From contig NZ_JAHTMW010000004.1 of NCBI RefSeq assembly GCF_026236535.1, positions 341,508 through 405,507 on the forward strand: a stretch of DNA of 64,000 bases, given 5' to 3'. Shown piece by piece: positions 42,551 through 51,786 of the stretch; positions within the stretch are counted from its first letter, which is position 1, and every line of letters begins with the position of its first letter. The position numbers and the translations under genes are program-made. The notes below the pieces were generated by a model. It was not told the DNA's origin and ran no database searches. It worked only from the letters and a program-made list of their open reading frames with translations. This stretch comes from Streptomyces sp. SKN60. GTDB taxonomy: Bacteria; Actinomycetota; Actinomycetes; Streptomycetales; Streptomycetaceae.

Positions 42551-44208
42551 CGCCCGCGGCAGTCCCCGCCCAGCCTCCGGGTCCGGACTCGGGGCCGGGG
42601 CCGGGGCCGGACCCGGCCGCCGGGCCCATCCTCCAGATGCGCTCCATCGTCAAGACCTTCCCCGGCGTCAGGGCGCTCTCCGAGGTGACCCTGTCCGTGG
42701 CGCGCGGCGAGGTGCACGCGCTGTGCGGGGAGAACGGCGCCGGGAAGTCGACCCTCATGAAGGTCCTCTCGGGCGTCCACCCGCACGGGAGTTACGAGGG
42801 CGAGATCCTCTTCGACGGCGAGCCGTGCCGGTTCAAGGACATCCGGGCCAGCGAGCAGCACGGCATCGTGATCATCCACCAGGAACTGGCCCTCGTCCCC
42901 TATCTGTCGATCGCCGAGAACATCTTCCTCGGCAACGAGCCCTCCCGGCGCGGGATCATCGACTGGCACGAGGCGCTGCGCCGGGCCGCCGAACTGCTCC
43001 GGCGGGTCGGGCTCGACGAGCACCCCGAGACCCGGGTCGCCGACATCGGGGTCGGCAAGCAGCAGCTCGTGGAGATCGCGAAGGCACTGGCGAAGAACGT
43101 CCGGCTGCTGATCCTCGACGAGCCCACCGCGGCGCTCAACGACGAGGACAGCGCGAAGCTGCTGCGGCTGATGCGCGAGCTGAAGAGCCAGGGCATCACG
43201 TCGATCATCATCTCGCACAAGCTCAACGAGATCGCCCGGATCGCCGACTCCGTCACCATCCTGCGCGACGGGCGCTCCATCGAGACCCTCGACGTCAGGG
43301 ACCCGGCCACCACCGAGGAGCGCATCATCCGCGGCATGGTGGGGCGGGACCTCGACAGCCGCTTCCCCGAGCGCACGCCGTACGAGGGCCCGGCCGACGC
43401 CGAACCCGTCCTGGAGGTCCGGGACTGGACCGTGCGCCACCCGCTCGACCGCGGCCGCAAGGTCGTCGACGGGGTGTCGCTCCGGGTCCGCCGCGGGGAG
43501 ATCGTCGGCGTCGCCGGCCTCATGGGGGCCGGCCGCACCGAACTCGCCATGAGCGTCTTCGGCCGCTCCTACGGTCATTACGAGCGGGGCACCGTGCTCA
43601 AGGACGGCCGCGAGGTGCGCACCCGTACGGTGCCCGAGGCCGTCGCCCACGGCATCGCGTACGTCACCGAGGACCGCAAGCACTACGGGCTCAACCTCGG
43701 CGAGTCCGTGAGCCGGAACATCTCGCTCGCGTCGCTCGGCGCCCTCGCCCGCCGCGGCGTCGTCGACGGGCACGAGGAACGCAAGGTGGCCGAACGGTAC
43801 CGGCGGACCATGAACATCAAGACGCCGAACGTCCTCGAACCGGTCGGCCGCCTCTCCGGCGGCAACCAGCAGAAGGTCGTCCTCAGCAAGTGGATCCTCG
43901 CCGGTCCGGACGTGCTGATCCTCGACGAGCCCACCCGGGGCGTCGACGTGGGGGCCAAGTTCGAGATCTACACCGTGATCGACCGGCTCGCCGCCGAGGG
44001 CAAGGCGATCGTCTTCATCTCCTCCGAGCTGCCCGAACTGCTCGGCATGTGCGACCGCGTCTACACCATGGCGGCGGGACGGCTGACCGGCGAGGTCTCC
44101 CGCGCGGACGCCACCCAGGAAGTGCTGATGCGGCACATGACGCAGGACACCCCCGCACCACCGGCGGCCGCCGCGGGCGCCGCCTCCAGCGAAGGACACC
44201 GGACATGA
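42547..44208 (+). CDS. mmsA: Sugar ABC transporter ATPase with two nucleotide-binding domains
   Basis: 553 residues from GTG 42547, coupled to the upstream stop. The N-terminal ~30 residues are a Gly/Pro repeat ([16 protein letters not shown]) from GGGGCC-like DNA. Domain 1 has Walker [14 protein letters not shown], the signature region [13 protein letters not shown] and Walker [14 protein letters not shown]. Domain 2 has the typically degenerate [12 protein letters not shown], signature [13 protein letters not shown] and Walker [15 protein letters not shown]. This is the MglA/GguA class. The stop overlaps the permease ATG. Confidence 0.94.
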   Translation: MTPAAVPAQPPGPDSGPGPGPDPAAGPILQMRSIVKTFPGVRALSEVTLSVARGEVHALCGENGAGKSTLMKVLSGVHPHGSYEGEILFDGEPCRFKDIRASEQHGIVIIHQELALVPYLSIAENIFLGNEPSRRGIIDWHEALRRAAELLRRVGLDEHPETRVADIGVGKQQLVEIAKALAKNVRLLILDEPTAALNDEDSAKLLRLMRELKSQGITSIIISHKLNEIARIADSVTILRDGRSIETLDVRDPATTEERIIRGMVGRDLDSRFPERTPYEGPADAEPVLEVRDWTVRHPLDRGRKVVDGVSLRVRRGEIVGVAGLMGAGRTELAMSVFGRSYGHYERGTVLKDGREVRTRTVPEAVAHGIAYVTEDRKHYGLNLGESVSRNISLASLGALARRGVVDGHEERKVAERYRRTMNIKTPNVLEPVGRLSGGNQQKVVLSKWILAGPDVLILDEPTRGVDVGAKFEIYTVIDRLAAEGKAIVFISSELPELLGMCDRVYTMAAGRLTGEVSRADATQEVLMRHMTQDTPAPPAAAAGAASSEGHRT

Positions 44209-45452
44209 GCACCGACATCACCATGGACAAGAGCGCCCCGGCGCCCCCAGGCGGCGCGGCACCCGGGCGGCAGGGGACACCGGTGGTCCGGGTGCTCCTG
44301 GACGGCGTCCGGCGGAACATGCGCCAGTACGGGATGCTCTTCGCGCTCGGCCTGATCGTGCTCCTGTTCCAGGTCTGGACGGGCGGCGACCTGCTGCTGC
44401 CGCGCAACGTCTCCAACCTGGTGCTGCAGAACAGCTACATCCTCGTCCTGGCCATCGGCATGATGATCGTCATCATCTCCGGGCACATCGATCTGTCGGT
44501 GGGCTCCCTGATGGCCCTGGTCGGCGGCATCGGGGCGGTGCTCATGGTGCAGCACCATGTCTCCTGGCCGGTCGCGGTGCTCCTCACCCTGCTCCTCGGC
44601 GCCGTCGCCGGCGCCCTCCAGGGCTTCTTCATCGCGTACGTCGGCATACCGTCGTTCATCGTGACGCTCGCCGGCATGCTGCTGTTCCGCGGGCTCACGG
44701 AGATCTTCCTCAAGGGCCAGACGCTCGGCCCCTTCCCGGAGGGCCTGCAGAAGCTCGCCAACGGCTTCCTGCCGGAGGTGGGACCGAAGACCAACTACCA
44801 CAACGTGACCCTGCTCCTCGGGCTGGGACTGACCGCCTATGTGATCTTCCAGGAGGTGCGGGACCGGCGCCGCCAGCGCGAGTTCGCCCTGGAGACGCTG
44901 CCCACCGGCCTGTTCGCGCTCAAGGTGACGGCCCTGGTCGCCGCGGTCCTGGTCACCACCCTGCTCCTCGCCAGCTACAAGGGCGCGCCCGTGGTGCTGC
45001 TGATCCTGGCCGTACTGCTTGTCGGCTTCGGTTACGTGATGCGCAACGCGGTGATCGGACGGCACGTGTACGCGATCGGCGGCAACCTGCCCGCCGCCAA
45101 GCTGTCCGGGGTCAAGGACCGCAAGGTGACCTTCGCGGTGTTCCTCAACATGGGAATGCTCGCGGCGCTCGCCGGACTCGTCTTCGCCGCCCGCTTCAAC
45201 GCGGCCTCGCCGAAGGCGGGCGTGAACTTCGAACTGGAGGCCATCGCCGCCGCGTTCATCGGCGGGGCCTCGATGACCGGCGGTGTCGGCACCATCCTGG
45301 GCGCCATCATCGGCGGCCTGGTCCTCGGCGTGCTCAACAACGGCATGAACCTGGTCGGGGTGGGCACCGACTGGCAGCAGGTCATCAAGGGCCTGGTGCT
45401 GCTCGCGGCGGTCGGCTTCGACGTGTGGAACAAGCGGAGGGCGGGCGCCTGA
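44205..45452 (+). CDS. mmsB: Sugar ABC transporter permease
   Basis: 415 residues, about ten to eleven membrane helices (for example [48 protein letters not shown]). [19 protein letters not shown] and [38 protein letters not shown] are hallmarks of the GguB/XylH permeases. A cytosolic loop ([19 protein letters not shown]) is typical of the multiple-sugar branch. It ends the three-gene operon, followed at once by an extremely strong hairpin. Confidence 0.94.
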   Translation: MSTDITMDKSAPAPPGGAAPGRQGTPVVRVLLDGVRRNMRQYGMLFALGLIVLLFQVWTGGDLLLPRNVSNLVLQNSYILVLAIGMMIVIISGHIDLSVGSLMALVGGIGAVLMVQHHVSWPVAVLLTLLLGAVAGALQGFFIAYVGIPSFIVTLAGMLLFRGLTEIFLKGQTLGPFPEGLQKLANGFLPEVGPKTNYHNVTLLLGLGLTAYVIFQEVRDRRRQREFALETLPTGLFALKVTALVAAVLVTTLLLASYKGAPVVLLILAVLLVGFGYVMRNAVIGRHVYAIGGNLPAAKLSGVKDRKVTFAVFLNMGMLAALAGLVFAARFNAASPKAGVNFELEAIAAAFIGGASMTGGVGTILGAIIGGLVLGVLNNGMNLVGVGTDWQQVIKGLVLLAAVGFDVWNKRRAGA

Positions 45453-45462
45453 GCCCTCCGCA

Positions 45463-45512
45463 GGCGACGGTTGTGCCCGCCGGTGCGCTCACCGGCGGGC
45501 ACAACCGTCGCC
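45463..45512. terminator. Very strong terminator, 23-bp perfect stem
   Basis: Positions 45463-45485 are the exact complement of 45490-45512 around the tetraloop CGCT. It lies 10 bp after the permease stop and 36 bp before the end of the convergent PucR gene, so it can end both transcripts. Confidence 0.92.
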
Positions 45513-45548
45513 GCTGTTTCCGGCTCTCCCCTGTCAGCTCTCGCCCTG

Positions 45549-46835
45549 TCAGCTGTCGCCCTTCGGCGGTCCCGCGTCGAGGGCGCGGGTGCGCAGGGCG
45601 ACCAGGGCCTCGAAGCGGAAGGCCGGGTCGCCCAGGCGGTCGCCGAACAGCTCCTCCAGGCGGCGCAGTCGACGCCGGGCCGTCTGCGGATGGATGCCGA
45701 GCGCCCGGGCGACCTCGGGCGCCGAGCGTCCCCAGGAGGTGAGCAGGGCGTCGAGGGTCTCGGCCAGCCGGGCCGCCCGGCCCTCCGGCAGACCGTCGAA
45801 CACGCCGAGCACCCGATGGCCGAGCAGCCGCCCGATCGGGGCGCCCCGCAGCAGGTGCAGCCGGGCCAGGTCCGCGTCGGCCGACACGAACACGGCGTCG
45901 TCGCCCGGTGCGCGGTGGTCCAGGGCGAGGCGGGCGCACTGCAGCGAGAGCCAGGCCGACGGCGGTGCCACGGCCGGGCCGACGGCGGCCGCCCGGCCCT
46001 TGGCAGCGGCCCGCAGGCGATCGAGCAGACCACCCGTCTCCGGGTCCGGCACGAGCAGCACGGTGTCCCCGCCGCGGGTGACGGAGAGCAGCGCGTCGTC
46101 GGCGCCGGGTACGGGCAGCCGGCCGGTGCCGCGGACGAGTACGCACGCCACGGCGGCCGGCAGCGGCCAGCGGGCCCGTTCGGCGAGCGGTCCGAGCGCC
46201 GCGAGCTCGCCCTCGACCGGGGCCCGGCCGTCCCGGCCCTCGCGGCCCTCCCTCGTCGGGTCGAGGAGGCGGTCGGCGAGGGCCCGCCGGGCCCTGCGCA
46301 GTTCGCCCTCCGAGCGGTGCCGCGCCGCGGCGAACCCCTTCACGGCCTCGTTCGACAAGGCGCTGATGTGGACCAGGACCGCCTCGTGGAGCGGTACGAC
46401 GATCTGCGGCGGCAGCTCGGCCTCCTGCACGATCTCGACGTACCGGCGGCTGCCGACGCGGGCGCCGACCCGGAAGGCCGCCTGAATGCCGTCGGCGCTC
46501 CGGCCGCCCAGGAACTCGATCCGGCCCAGGTGCCGGAAGTGGCCGCTGTGGTGGTCCTGGGCGCCGTCCGGGTTCTCGATCAGCTCGGTGAACTGCCACA
46601 GCGCGCGGCGGATCGCCGCCGTGAGGTCGCGGCCGACGGCCGAGTCGAGCGGGCGGCGGTAGGCCGGGACCTCGGCCCGGATGGCCTCGCCCATCTCGGC
46701 GACGATCCCGTCGATCCGCGGCCGGATCAACTCGGCGAGCACGACCGGCAGTTCGTGCCAGGGCCGGCGGACGAACGGGTCGGCGGACGGTGACGGGGGC
46801 GACGGCAGTGGCGGTGACGGTGGCGGCGAAGCCAT
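45549..46835 (-). CDS. PucR/CdaR-type transcriptional regulator
   Basis: 428 residues from ATG 46835 with GGAGG 6 nt upstream. The N-terminus is a Ser/Pro repeat (SPPPSPPLPSPPSPS) encoded by GGTGGCGG-type DNA. A helical sensory region with DUF-like PVVLAELIRPRIDGIVAEMGEAIRAEVPAY follows. The middle holds a GGDEF-like CdaR domain, and the C-terminal helix-turn-helix is LLTSWGRSAPEVARALGIHPQTARRRLRRLEELFG. The effector is unknown. Its divergent neighbour is a secreted lipase, 273 bp away, a plausible target. Confidence 0.8.
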   Translation of the reverse strand: MASPPPSPPLPSPPSPSADPFVRRPWHELPVVLAELIRPRIDGIVAEMGEAIRAEVPAYRRPLDSAVGRDLTAAIRRALWQFTELIENPDGAQDHHSGHFRHLGRIEFLGGRSADGIQAAFRVGARVGSRRYVEIVQEAELPPQIVVPLHEAVLVHISALSNEAVKGFAAARHRSEGELRRARRALADRLLDPTREGREGRDGRAPVEGELAALGPLAERARWPLPAAVACVLVRGTGRLPVPGADDALLSVTRGGDTVLLVPDPETGGLLDRLRAAAKGRAAAVGPAVAPPSAWLSLQCARLALDHRAPGDDAVFVSADADLARLHLLRGAPIGRLLGHRVLGVFDGLPEGRAARLAETLDALLTSWGRSAPEVARALGIHPQTARRRLRRLEELFGDRLGDPAFRFEALVALRTRALDAGPPKGDS

Positions 46836-47108
46836 CGGGGACCTCCAGGGAAGCGGCAGACGGGGGCGGCGGACGTGCGGCGGCGGAACAGGGGCGGGGC
46901 GCTGCGCGAGGTGAGAGGTCGTCCGGGAAAGCGGTCATGCCCGTGACACCTTCCGGCTCCGGTGGCGGTCCGCGCTGGTGGCGCTCCGACCGCCGCCGTG
47001 AGTGTGGATGCGACGTTACGCGCCGGTAGCTTCCGTGTCTCGCCCCCGTGGCCAGGACATCGAGGCGGCCCGCGCTCCCCGCCCCGTACGGCAGAGGAGA
47101 TCACCCCC

Positions 47109-48083
47109 ATGCGCATCCGCACGCCCCGGCGCACCGCGCCCCGCCTCCTGGCAGCCGTCCTGTCCGGCCTCGCCACCGCGGCCTGTCTCGGCCTCGTGGG
47201 CACCACGACCGCCGCGGCCGGCCCCGCCGTGGACGCGTCCGCCACCGCGCCGGCGGAAGAGGCCGAGCCGGTGGGCCCGCCCCAGGACGGCTTCCCGGCC
47301 GCCCTCGGCTACTCCCTGCTCCACCCCACGACAGCGCCGAGCGGCGCGAACGACTGGGCCTGCCGCCCGACCGCCGCCCACCCCCGCCCGGTCGTCCTCG
47401 TGCACGGCACCTTCGAGAACCGGTACGCCAACTGGGCGGGCCTCTCCCCGGAGTTGAAGGCACAGGGGTACTGCGTGTTCGCGCTCGACTACGGCGGTAG
47501 CGGCTCGGGCCCGCTGATGGCCACCGGTGACATTCCCACCTCGGCCGGCCAACTCGCCGCGTTCGTCGACCGCGTCAGAACCGCGACCGGCGCCGACCGG
47601 GTCGACCTCGTCGGCCACTCGCAGGGCGGCCTGATGCCCCGCTACTACCTCCGCCACCTCGGCGGCGCCGCGAAGACCGCCCACCTGGTGGCCCTGTCAC
47701 CCACCAACCACGGCACCTCGCTCTGGGGCCTCGGGCTGCTCGCCCGCGCCTTCCCCGGCGGCGACGCGCTCCTCGGCTCCTCGTGCCCCGCCTGTGCCCA
47801 GCAGGTCACCGGCTCCGACTTCGTCACGGCGCTCAACGAGGGCGACGAGACGGTGCCGGAGGTCTCGTACACGGTGATCGCCACCCGCTACGACGAGGTC
47901 GTCACCCCGTACACCTCGTCCTTCCTCCGCCCGGCCCCGAACGTCGTCAACCAGGTCGTGCAGGACCACTGCCCGCTGTCGCTCACCGAGCACACCGGCA
48001 TCGGTTACGACCCCACCGCCACCCGCCTCGTCCTCAACGCGCTCGACCCGGCCCACGCCCGGCGCCCCGACTGCCTTCCGTGA
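47109..48083 (+). CDS. Secreted lipase/esterase (alpha/beta-hydrolase)
   Basis: 324 residues from ATG 47109; AGAGGAGA lies 9 nt upstream. The signal peptide has an RIRTPRRTAPRLLA basic start and a hydrophobic core ending in TTTAAAGPA. The oxyanion segment is VVLVHGTFENRYANWAGL, the nucleophile elbow is VDLVGHSQGGLMPRYYLRHLGG, Asp is in VIATRYDEVVTPY and His in LTEHTGIGYDP. Six Cys residues in the mature part suggest disulfides. This is the Streptomyces/Mycobacterium extracellular lipase group acting on triacylglycerols or esters. Confidence 0.85.
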   Translation: MRIRTPRRTAPRLLAAVLSGLATAACLGLVGTTTAAAGPAVDASATAPAEEAEPVGPPQDGFPAALGYSLLHPTTAPSGANDWACRPTAAHPRPVVLVHGTFENRYANWAGLSPELKAQGYCVFALDYGGSGSGPLMATGDIPTSAGQLAAFVDRVRTATGADRVDLVGHSQGGLMPRYYLRHLGGAAKTAHLVALSPTNHGTSLWGLGLLARAFPGGDALLGSSCPACAQQVTGSDFVTALNEGDETVPEVSYTVIATRYDEVVTPYTSSFLRPAPNVVNQVVQDHCPLSLTEHTGIGYDPTATRLVLNALDPAHARRPDCLP

Positions 48084-48106
48084 CGGAGCAGGGCCACCGT
48101 CTGAGG

Positions 48107-48811
48107 TCACCTGGTGCCGCCGGCCGCCATCCAGAAGAAGACGGCCGTCATCCGCTTGTCCTCCAGGGTCGTGCCGGTGTAACCGGTCGCCGTGTGGATG
48201 AGGTTGGCCGAGTACAGCAGCAGACGGTTGTAGCGGGGCGGGACGCGCAGGTCCTCGGTGAAGGAGTCCTCGGGCACGAAGCGGGTGCCGAGCGCGTCGA
48301 CCAGGTTGTCGTGCGGGGCGAGCACCTGATTGCCGCCGAGGACGCCGCCGGGCAGGTTCTGGCGGTAGAAGCTGGTTCCGCAGTCCTTGGGCAGGTCCGG
48401 GCTGAGGTACAGCACCGCCGCGTAGCGGCACAGACTGCGGGAGTCGGTGTGCGGGCGCGGCTCGCACTCGTCCTTGCCGACGACCTGGACGCAGTTGTGG
48501 TTGAAGGTGCCACCGCCGGCGGGGTCCACGGCCCAGATCCGCTGCGCCCCCGTGGTCTTGCGGACCAGCTTCTCCACGTGGGCCAGCTCGGCCGGTTCGA
48601 GCCCCGGCATCGTGCGCAGCCCCGGCCACGGCTCGGGCTTGTGCGGATAGCCCTGCACCCAGTCGTCCCGCTCCAGCATGCGCGCCCGTACGGCGTCGGG
48701 GTCGGGCAGGACGTCGTCCAGGATCCAGTAGTCCCGGCCGCGGGTCGGCTTGCGGTACGGGAGGGCCCGGGGCGCGGCCGGGCGTGCGGGGTGGGAGGGC
48801 AGAGGCGGCAT
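48107..48811 (-). CDS. Fe(II)/2-oxoglutarate-dependent oxygenase-like protein (DUF6445 type)
   Basis: 234 residues from ATG 48811; TTG 48862 is an alternative. The jelly-roll metal motif is H-x-D...H: CEPRPHTDSRSLCRYAAVLYL with His/Asp, and LLLYSANLIHTATGYTG with the distal His, followed by the cosubstrate Arg in EDKRMTAVFFW. YWILDDVLPDPDAVRARML at the N-terminus is typical of the small uncharacterised oxygenases that accompany peptide or sugar-modifying genes. No Shine-Dalgarno is present; TAGCGT sits 7 nt before the ATG, so a leaderless transcript is possible. The substrate is unknown. Confidence 0.7.
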   Translation of the reverse strand: MPPLPSHPARPAAPRALPYRKPTRGRDYWILDDVLPDPDAVRARMLERDDWVQGYPHKPEPWPGLRTMPGLEPAELAHVEKLVRKTTGAQRIWAVDPAGGGTFNHNCVQVVGKDECEPRPHTDSRSLCRYAAVLYLSPDLPKDCGTSFYRQNLPGGVLGGNQVLAPHDNLVDALGTRFVPEDSFTEDLRVPPRYNRLLLYSANLIHTATGYTGTTLEDKRMTAVFFWMAAGGTR

Positions 48812-48920
48812 GACCGGAACGCTAGGCGCCGGGGCGGAAGGTGCCTGCCATCGCTCCGCCAAGACTGCGGCAGGACATCGTCATGCAGGCAATCCGGAGG
48901 GAAAGAAGGCGGCCGCCGCG

Positions 48921-48951
48921 CCCCCGCCCCACTCCCCCGCTCCCCTCCCCC
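48921..48951 (-). other. G-quadruplex-prone tract after the rpsR gene
   Basis: Read on the minus strand this is five runs of 4-5 G with loops of 1-3 nt, starting 15 bp after the rpsR stop. The G-rich strand is the mRNA-like strand of the rpmG-rpmE-rpsR operon, so an RNA quadruplex could form at its 3' end. Confidence 0.55.
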
Positions 48952-48965
48952 TTCCTGGGGAGCCG

Positions 48966-49202
48966 TCAGCGACCGGCGTACGGCAGCAGGGCCATCTCCC
49001 GGGCGTTCTTGACGGCGGCGGCGAGGGCCCGCTGCTGCTGGGCGGTCACCCGGGTGACGCGGCGGCTGCGGATCTTGCCCCGGTCGGAGATGAACTTCCG
49101 GAGCAGGTCGGTGTCCTTGTAGTCGATGTACGTGATGCCGGCCGCGTCGAGCGGGTTGGGGCGGGACTTCACGGGCTTGCGGGGGTCGGGGCGTCGGGCC
49201 AT
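48966..49202 (-). CDS. rpsR: Ribosomal protein S18, alternative copy
   Basis: 78 residues from ATG 49202. Family motifs: [53 protein letters not shown]. It lacks the Cys positions found in zinc-binding S18 forms, consistent with a paralogue used under zinc limitation. It is the last gene of the rpmG-rpmE-COG0523-rpsR run, 44 bp after the COG0523 gene. Confidence 0.93.
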   Translation of the reverse strand: MARRPDPRKPVKSRPNPLDAAGITYIDYKDTDLLRKFISDRGKIRSRRVTRVTAQQQRALAAAVKNAREMALLPYAGR

Positions 49203-49246
49203 GTCACGGTTCCTTCGGGTGAGCGTTTCAGTGGGGTCGTACGAGG

Positions 49247-50398
49247 TCAGGCGGCGTCGAGCAGCGAGTCGAACGCGGCGGGCAGGCGCTTCCACGCCTC
49301 GCGGCCCGCCTGGTACTCGGCGTCCGTCAGCAGACAGGAGTCGAGGAGCACTTCGAGCCCCTCCCGGTCGAGGCCGGGCGAGGTGAAGACGAGGTGCTGG
49401 CAGCAGTCGCCGTGCTCGGGGTGCCAGTCGAGGGCGGCCGCCGCGCGGCGGACGGGCGGGACCATCTCCCAGGCGGCGTCGGGCAGGGACGCCAGCCAGG
49501 GGCCGGCGCTCTCCACGCACAGCGCTCCGCCGGCCGCGTCCCAGGCGAGCAGGGTGTCGGGGCGGTCGGCGAGCCAGAACCGCCCACGGCTGCGGGCCGC
49601 CGCGCAGCACAGGTCCTCAAGGGCCTCGTACAGCCGACCCGGGTGGAACGGGCGGTGGCGGCGCCAGACGAAGGTGCTGACGCCCGCCTCGTCCGCGTCC
49701 TGGGGCAGCAGCGCGCAGGCGGGGTGCTGGGCGGCCGCCGCGGCCTCGACGTCGAAGCCGGCGAACGCGGCCGCGGCGAGCTCGCCGGAGCCGGCCGGCA
49801 CGAGCCGCGCGGTGGGGTGCAACTGCGCGAGGAGGGCGCGGTCCTCGTCGTCCGCGTCCGCGCTGTCGACGACGGCGAGGACGGGCGCGTACTCCAGCTG
49901 ACGGGCCCAGGTGTCCCCGACGGTCCGCTGGTCGGTCGGGGCGGCGGCCAGGCCGGCCTCGGCCAGGTCGTCTCCGTTGCCGAGGTACGGCAGGACGAGC
50001 GCGGGGTCCACGGCGGTGATCACGTTCGTCAGGGCCAGGCGGTCTCCGCCGTGGGCGGCGATGACCTCCGCCATGGCCCTGGGCTCGACCGAGTCCCACA
50101 GCTCGACCACGGCGAGACGGGTCAGACGGCTGTCCGCCAGCCGTTCCAGTTCCGGGACGAGGTCCTCGCGCAGGGCGCAGCAGGCGCAGTCGTTGACCAG
50201 GGGCGTCTCGCCGGAGGAGAGGGTGCCGGAGGCGTCGCGGATCAACCGCAGGACGTTGCCGCCGGATGCCCCCGCCAGGTCGTGGTGCAGGGCCACGCTG
50301 CCGGGGACGGTCTTCAGGAGTCGTTCGACGACCTCCTTGCGGGCGTCGGCGTGCAGTCCGCCGACGAGTACGACGGGGAGCCGGTGATCGCCACGCAT
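49247..50398 (-). CDS. COG0523 (CobW-like) protein with degenerate P-loop
   Basis: 383 residues; its ATG overlaps the rpmE stop (ATGA). The second half is standard CobW C-terminal domain ([24 protein letters not shown] and [23 protein letters not shown]). The metal-binding CxCC motif is kept ([14 protein letters not shown]). The N-terminal P-loop, however, reads [20 protein letters not shown] and lacks the G-x4-G-K-[ST] of GTPases, while the guanine motif region is also unclear. So it may bind metal but probably does not hydrolyse GTP normally. Its intact relative is encoded at 51787-52947. Context is zinc limitation. Confidence 0.82.
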   Translation of the reverse strand: MRGDHRLPVVLVGGLHADARKEVVERLLKTVPGSVALHHDLAGASGGNVLRLIRDASGTLSSGETPLVNDCACCALREDLVPELERLADSRLTRLAVVELWDSVEPRAMAEVIAAHGGDRLALTNVITAVDPALVLPYLGNGDDLAEAGLAAAPTDQRTVGDTWARQLEYAPVLAVVDSADADDEDRALLAQLHPTARLVPAGSGELAAAAFAGFDVEAAAAAQHPACALLPQDADEAGVSTFVWRRHRPFHPGRLYEALEDLCCAAARSRGRFWLADRPDTLLAWDAAGGALCVESAGPWLASLPDAAWEMVPPVRRAAAALDWHPEHGDCCQHLVFTSPGLDREGLEVLLDSCLLTDAEYQAGREAWKRLPAAFDSLLDAA

Positions 50399-50643
50399 CA
50401 GCGGGCTCCGTAGCGGCGCTGGAACTTCTCGACGCGGCCGGCGGTGTCGAGGACGCGGGCGGTGCCCGTGTAGAAGGGGTGGCTCGCCGAGGAGATCTCG
50501 ACGTCGACGACCGGGTAGGTGTTGCCGTCCTCCCACTCGACGGTCTTGTCGCTGGTCATCGTGGACCGGGTGAGGAACGCGGTGCCGGAGGCGGAGTCGC
50601 GGAAGACGACCGGCTCGTAGGCGGGGTGGATTCCGGGCTTCAT
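50398..50643 (-). CDS. rpmE: Ribosomal protein L31 type B (zinc-independent)
   Basis: 81 residues. It matches the type B branch: [35 protein letters not shown] and [14 protein letters not shown]...[10 protein letters not shown]. It has no Cys, so it cannot bind zinc as type A does and can replace it when zinc is scarce. It is in the operon behind rpmG, 51 bp downstream. Confidence 0.94.
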   Translation of the reverse strand: MKPGIHPAYEPVVFRDSASGTAFLTRSTMTSDKTVEWEDGNTYPVVDVEISSASHPFYTGTARVLDTAGRVEKFQRRYGAR

Positions 50644-50663
50644 GGCAGGACCTTTCGATGGTC

Positions 50664-50686
50664 GGGGGGTCGGGGTGGGGGTGGGG
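50664..50686. other. G-quadruplex-prone tract between rpmG and rpmE
   Basis: The plus strand has four G runs (6, 4, 5, 4) with 1-2 nt loops. The operon runs on the minus strand, so the quadruplex would form on the template side of the DNA. Confidence 0.45.
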
Positions 50687-50694
50687 CCGAGTGG

Positions 50695-50859
50695 TCAGCG
50701 CTCTTCGCGGAAGTCGACGTGGCGGCCGACCACGGGGTCGTACTTGCGGAGCACCAGGCGGTCGGGGTCGTTGCGCCGGTTCTTGCGCGTCACATAGGTG
50801 AACCCGGTGCCTGCGGTGGAGCGGAGCTTGATGACCGGGCGGATCTCGTTGCGTGCCAT
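50695..50859 (-). CDS. rpmG: Ribosomal protein L33, zinc-independent copy
   Basis: 54 residues from ATG 50859. L33 motifs: [41 protein letters not shown]. The two CxxC pairs of the zinc form are absent. First gene of the minus-strand zinc-limitation operon; a Zur-box-like palindrome starts 14 bp before its start codon and is shared with the divergent rpmB operon. Confidence 0.94.
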   Translation of the reverse strand: MARNEIRPVIKLRSTAGTGFTYVTRKNRRNDPDRLVLRKYDPVVGRHVDFREER

Positions 50860-50872
50860 GCCGCACAGTATA

Positions 50873-50893
50873 TGGGAACGATTTTCATTTCCA
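50873..50893. promoter_or_regulatory. Zur-box-like palindrome between rpmG and rpmB operons
   Basis: A 21-bp element beginning TGGGAACGATTTTC and ending ATTTCCA. TGG and CCA ends pair, and the core GATTTTCA resembles the actinobacterial Zur consensus TGAAAATGATTTTCA. It lies in the 86-bp gap between two divergent operons of zinc-free ribosomal proteins, so zinc-dependent repression in both directions is expected. Confidence 0.75.
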
Positions 50894-50945
50894 ATACCGC
50901 TACAGTGGCCACCACAGTCCAGCCAGCAGGAAAGGCGCATCACCC

Positions 50946-51182
50946 ATGTCAGCTCACTGCCAACTGACCGGCACCAAGCCGGGCTTCGGCAACACGATCT
51001 CCCACTCCCACCGGCGCACCTCACGCCGTTTCGACCCGAACATCCAGCGCAAGCGCTACTGGCTGCCCAGCGAGGGACGGCACGTCCGGCTCACCCTGAG
51101 CACCAAGGCGATCAAGACGGTGGACGTGATCGGCCTCGAAGCGGCCGTGGCGCGCATCCGCGCCCGAGGAGGGAAGGTCTGA
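50946..51182 (+). CDS. rpmB: Ribosomal protein L28, zinc-independent copy
   Basis: 78 residues from ATG 50946; AGGAAAGG lies upstream. L28 motifs: [60 protein letters not shown]. The CxxC of the zinc-binding form is missing (single Cys only). First gene of a plus-strand pair with rpsN; the stop overlaps the rpsN start. Confidence 0.94.
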   Translation: MSAHCQLTGTKPGFGNTISHSHRRTSRRFDPNIQRKRYWLPSEGRHVRLTLSTKAIKTVDVIGLEAAVARIRARGGKV

Positions 51183-51487
51183 TGGCCAAGCGCAGCAAGA
51201 TCGCGAAGAACGAGAAGCGCAAGGAGATCGTCGAGCGGTACGCCGCCCGGCGGGCGGAGCTGAAGGAGATCATCCGCCGCCCGTCCTCCACGACGGCCGA
51301 ACGGGACGCCGCCCTCGCGGAGTTGCGGCGCCAGCCGCGCGACGCCAGCGCCACGCGGGTACGCAACCGCGACAGCACGGACGGCCGCCCCCGGGGCTAC
51401 CTGCGCAAGTTCGGCCTCTCCCGCGTAGAGGCTCGCCGGCAGGCACACGCCGGGTTCCTTCCGGGAGTGACGAAGTCGTCCTGGTAG
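51182..51487 (+). CDS. rpsN: Ribosomal protein S14, zinc-independent long form
   Basis: 101 residues, the length of the long Cys-free S14 rather than the 61-residue zinc form. Motifs: [83 protein letters not shown] overlaps the rpmB stop (TGATG). A strong terminator follows. Confidence 0.95.
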   Translation: MAKRSKIAKNEKRKEIVERYAARRAELKEIIRRPSSTTAERDAALAELRRQPRDASATRVRNRDSTDGRPRGYLRKFGLSRVEARRQAHAGFLPGVTKSSW

Positions 51488-51494
51488 ACGCGAA

Positions 51495-51538
51495 CGCGTG
51501 TGCCCCGCGGGCCGCAAGGGGTCCGCGGGGCACACGCG
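51495..51538. terminator. Terminator after rpsN
   Basis: CGCGTGTGCCCCGCGG (51495-51510) pairs perfectly with 51523-51538; the loop can add a few more pairs. It separates the rpmB-rpsN unit from the rpmF unit. Confidence 0.85.
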
Positions 51539-51546
51539 GGACAAAT

Positions 51547-51567
51547 TGATAATAGGATCCATTTTCA
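51547..51567 (+). promoter_or_regulatory. Zur-box-like palindrome upstream of rpmF
   Basis: A 21-bp element with left arm TGATAAT and right arm ATTTTCA (complement TGAAAAT) around AGGATCC. It lies 43 bp before the rpmF start and after the rpsN terminator, so it should control rpmF and the GTPase gene. Confidence 0.75.
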
Positions 51568-51609
51568 TATAGCCTCTGCGTGTCGGAACCCGGACCGAGG
51601 AGTCTCACG

Positions 51610-51780
51610 ATGGCCGTCCCCAAGCGGAAGATGTCCCGCAGCAACACCCGTCACCGCCGCGCCCAGTGGAAGGCGACCACGCCGCAGCTGGTGCCGATCA
51701 CCGTGGACGGCGTCGTCCACCAGGTCCCGCAGCGCCTGGTGAAGGCGTACGAGCGCGGCCTGATCCAGCCGGAGGGCTGA
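51610..51780 (+). CDS. rpmF: Ribosomal protein L32, zinc-independent copy
   Basis: 56 residues from ATG 51610. L32 N-terminus [22 protein letters not shown] is clear. The usual C-terminal zinc ribbon with four Cys is replaced by a Cys-free tail. It is 6 bp upstream of the COG0523 GTPase gene, with its own Zur-box-like site. Confidence 0.93.
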   Translation: MAVPKRKMSRSNTRHRRAQWKATTPQLVPITVDGVVHQVPQRLVKAYERGLIQPEG

Positions 51781-51786
51781 GCGCTC

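Noticed and set aside
42580..42640. GGGGCC-like hexanucleotide repeat as a mobile or regulatory element
   Set aside because: It encodes an in-frame Gly/Pro linker at the start of the sugar ATPase; simple-sequence drift explains it.
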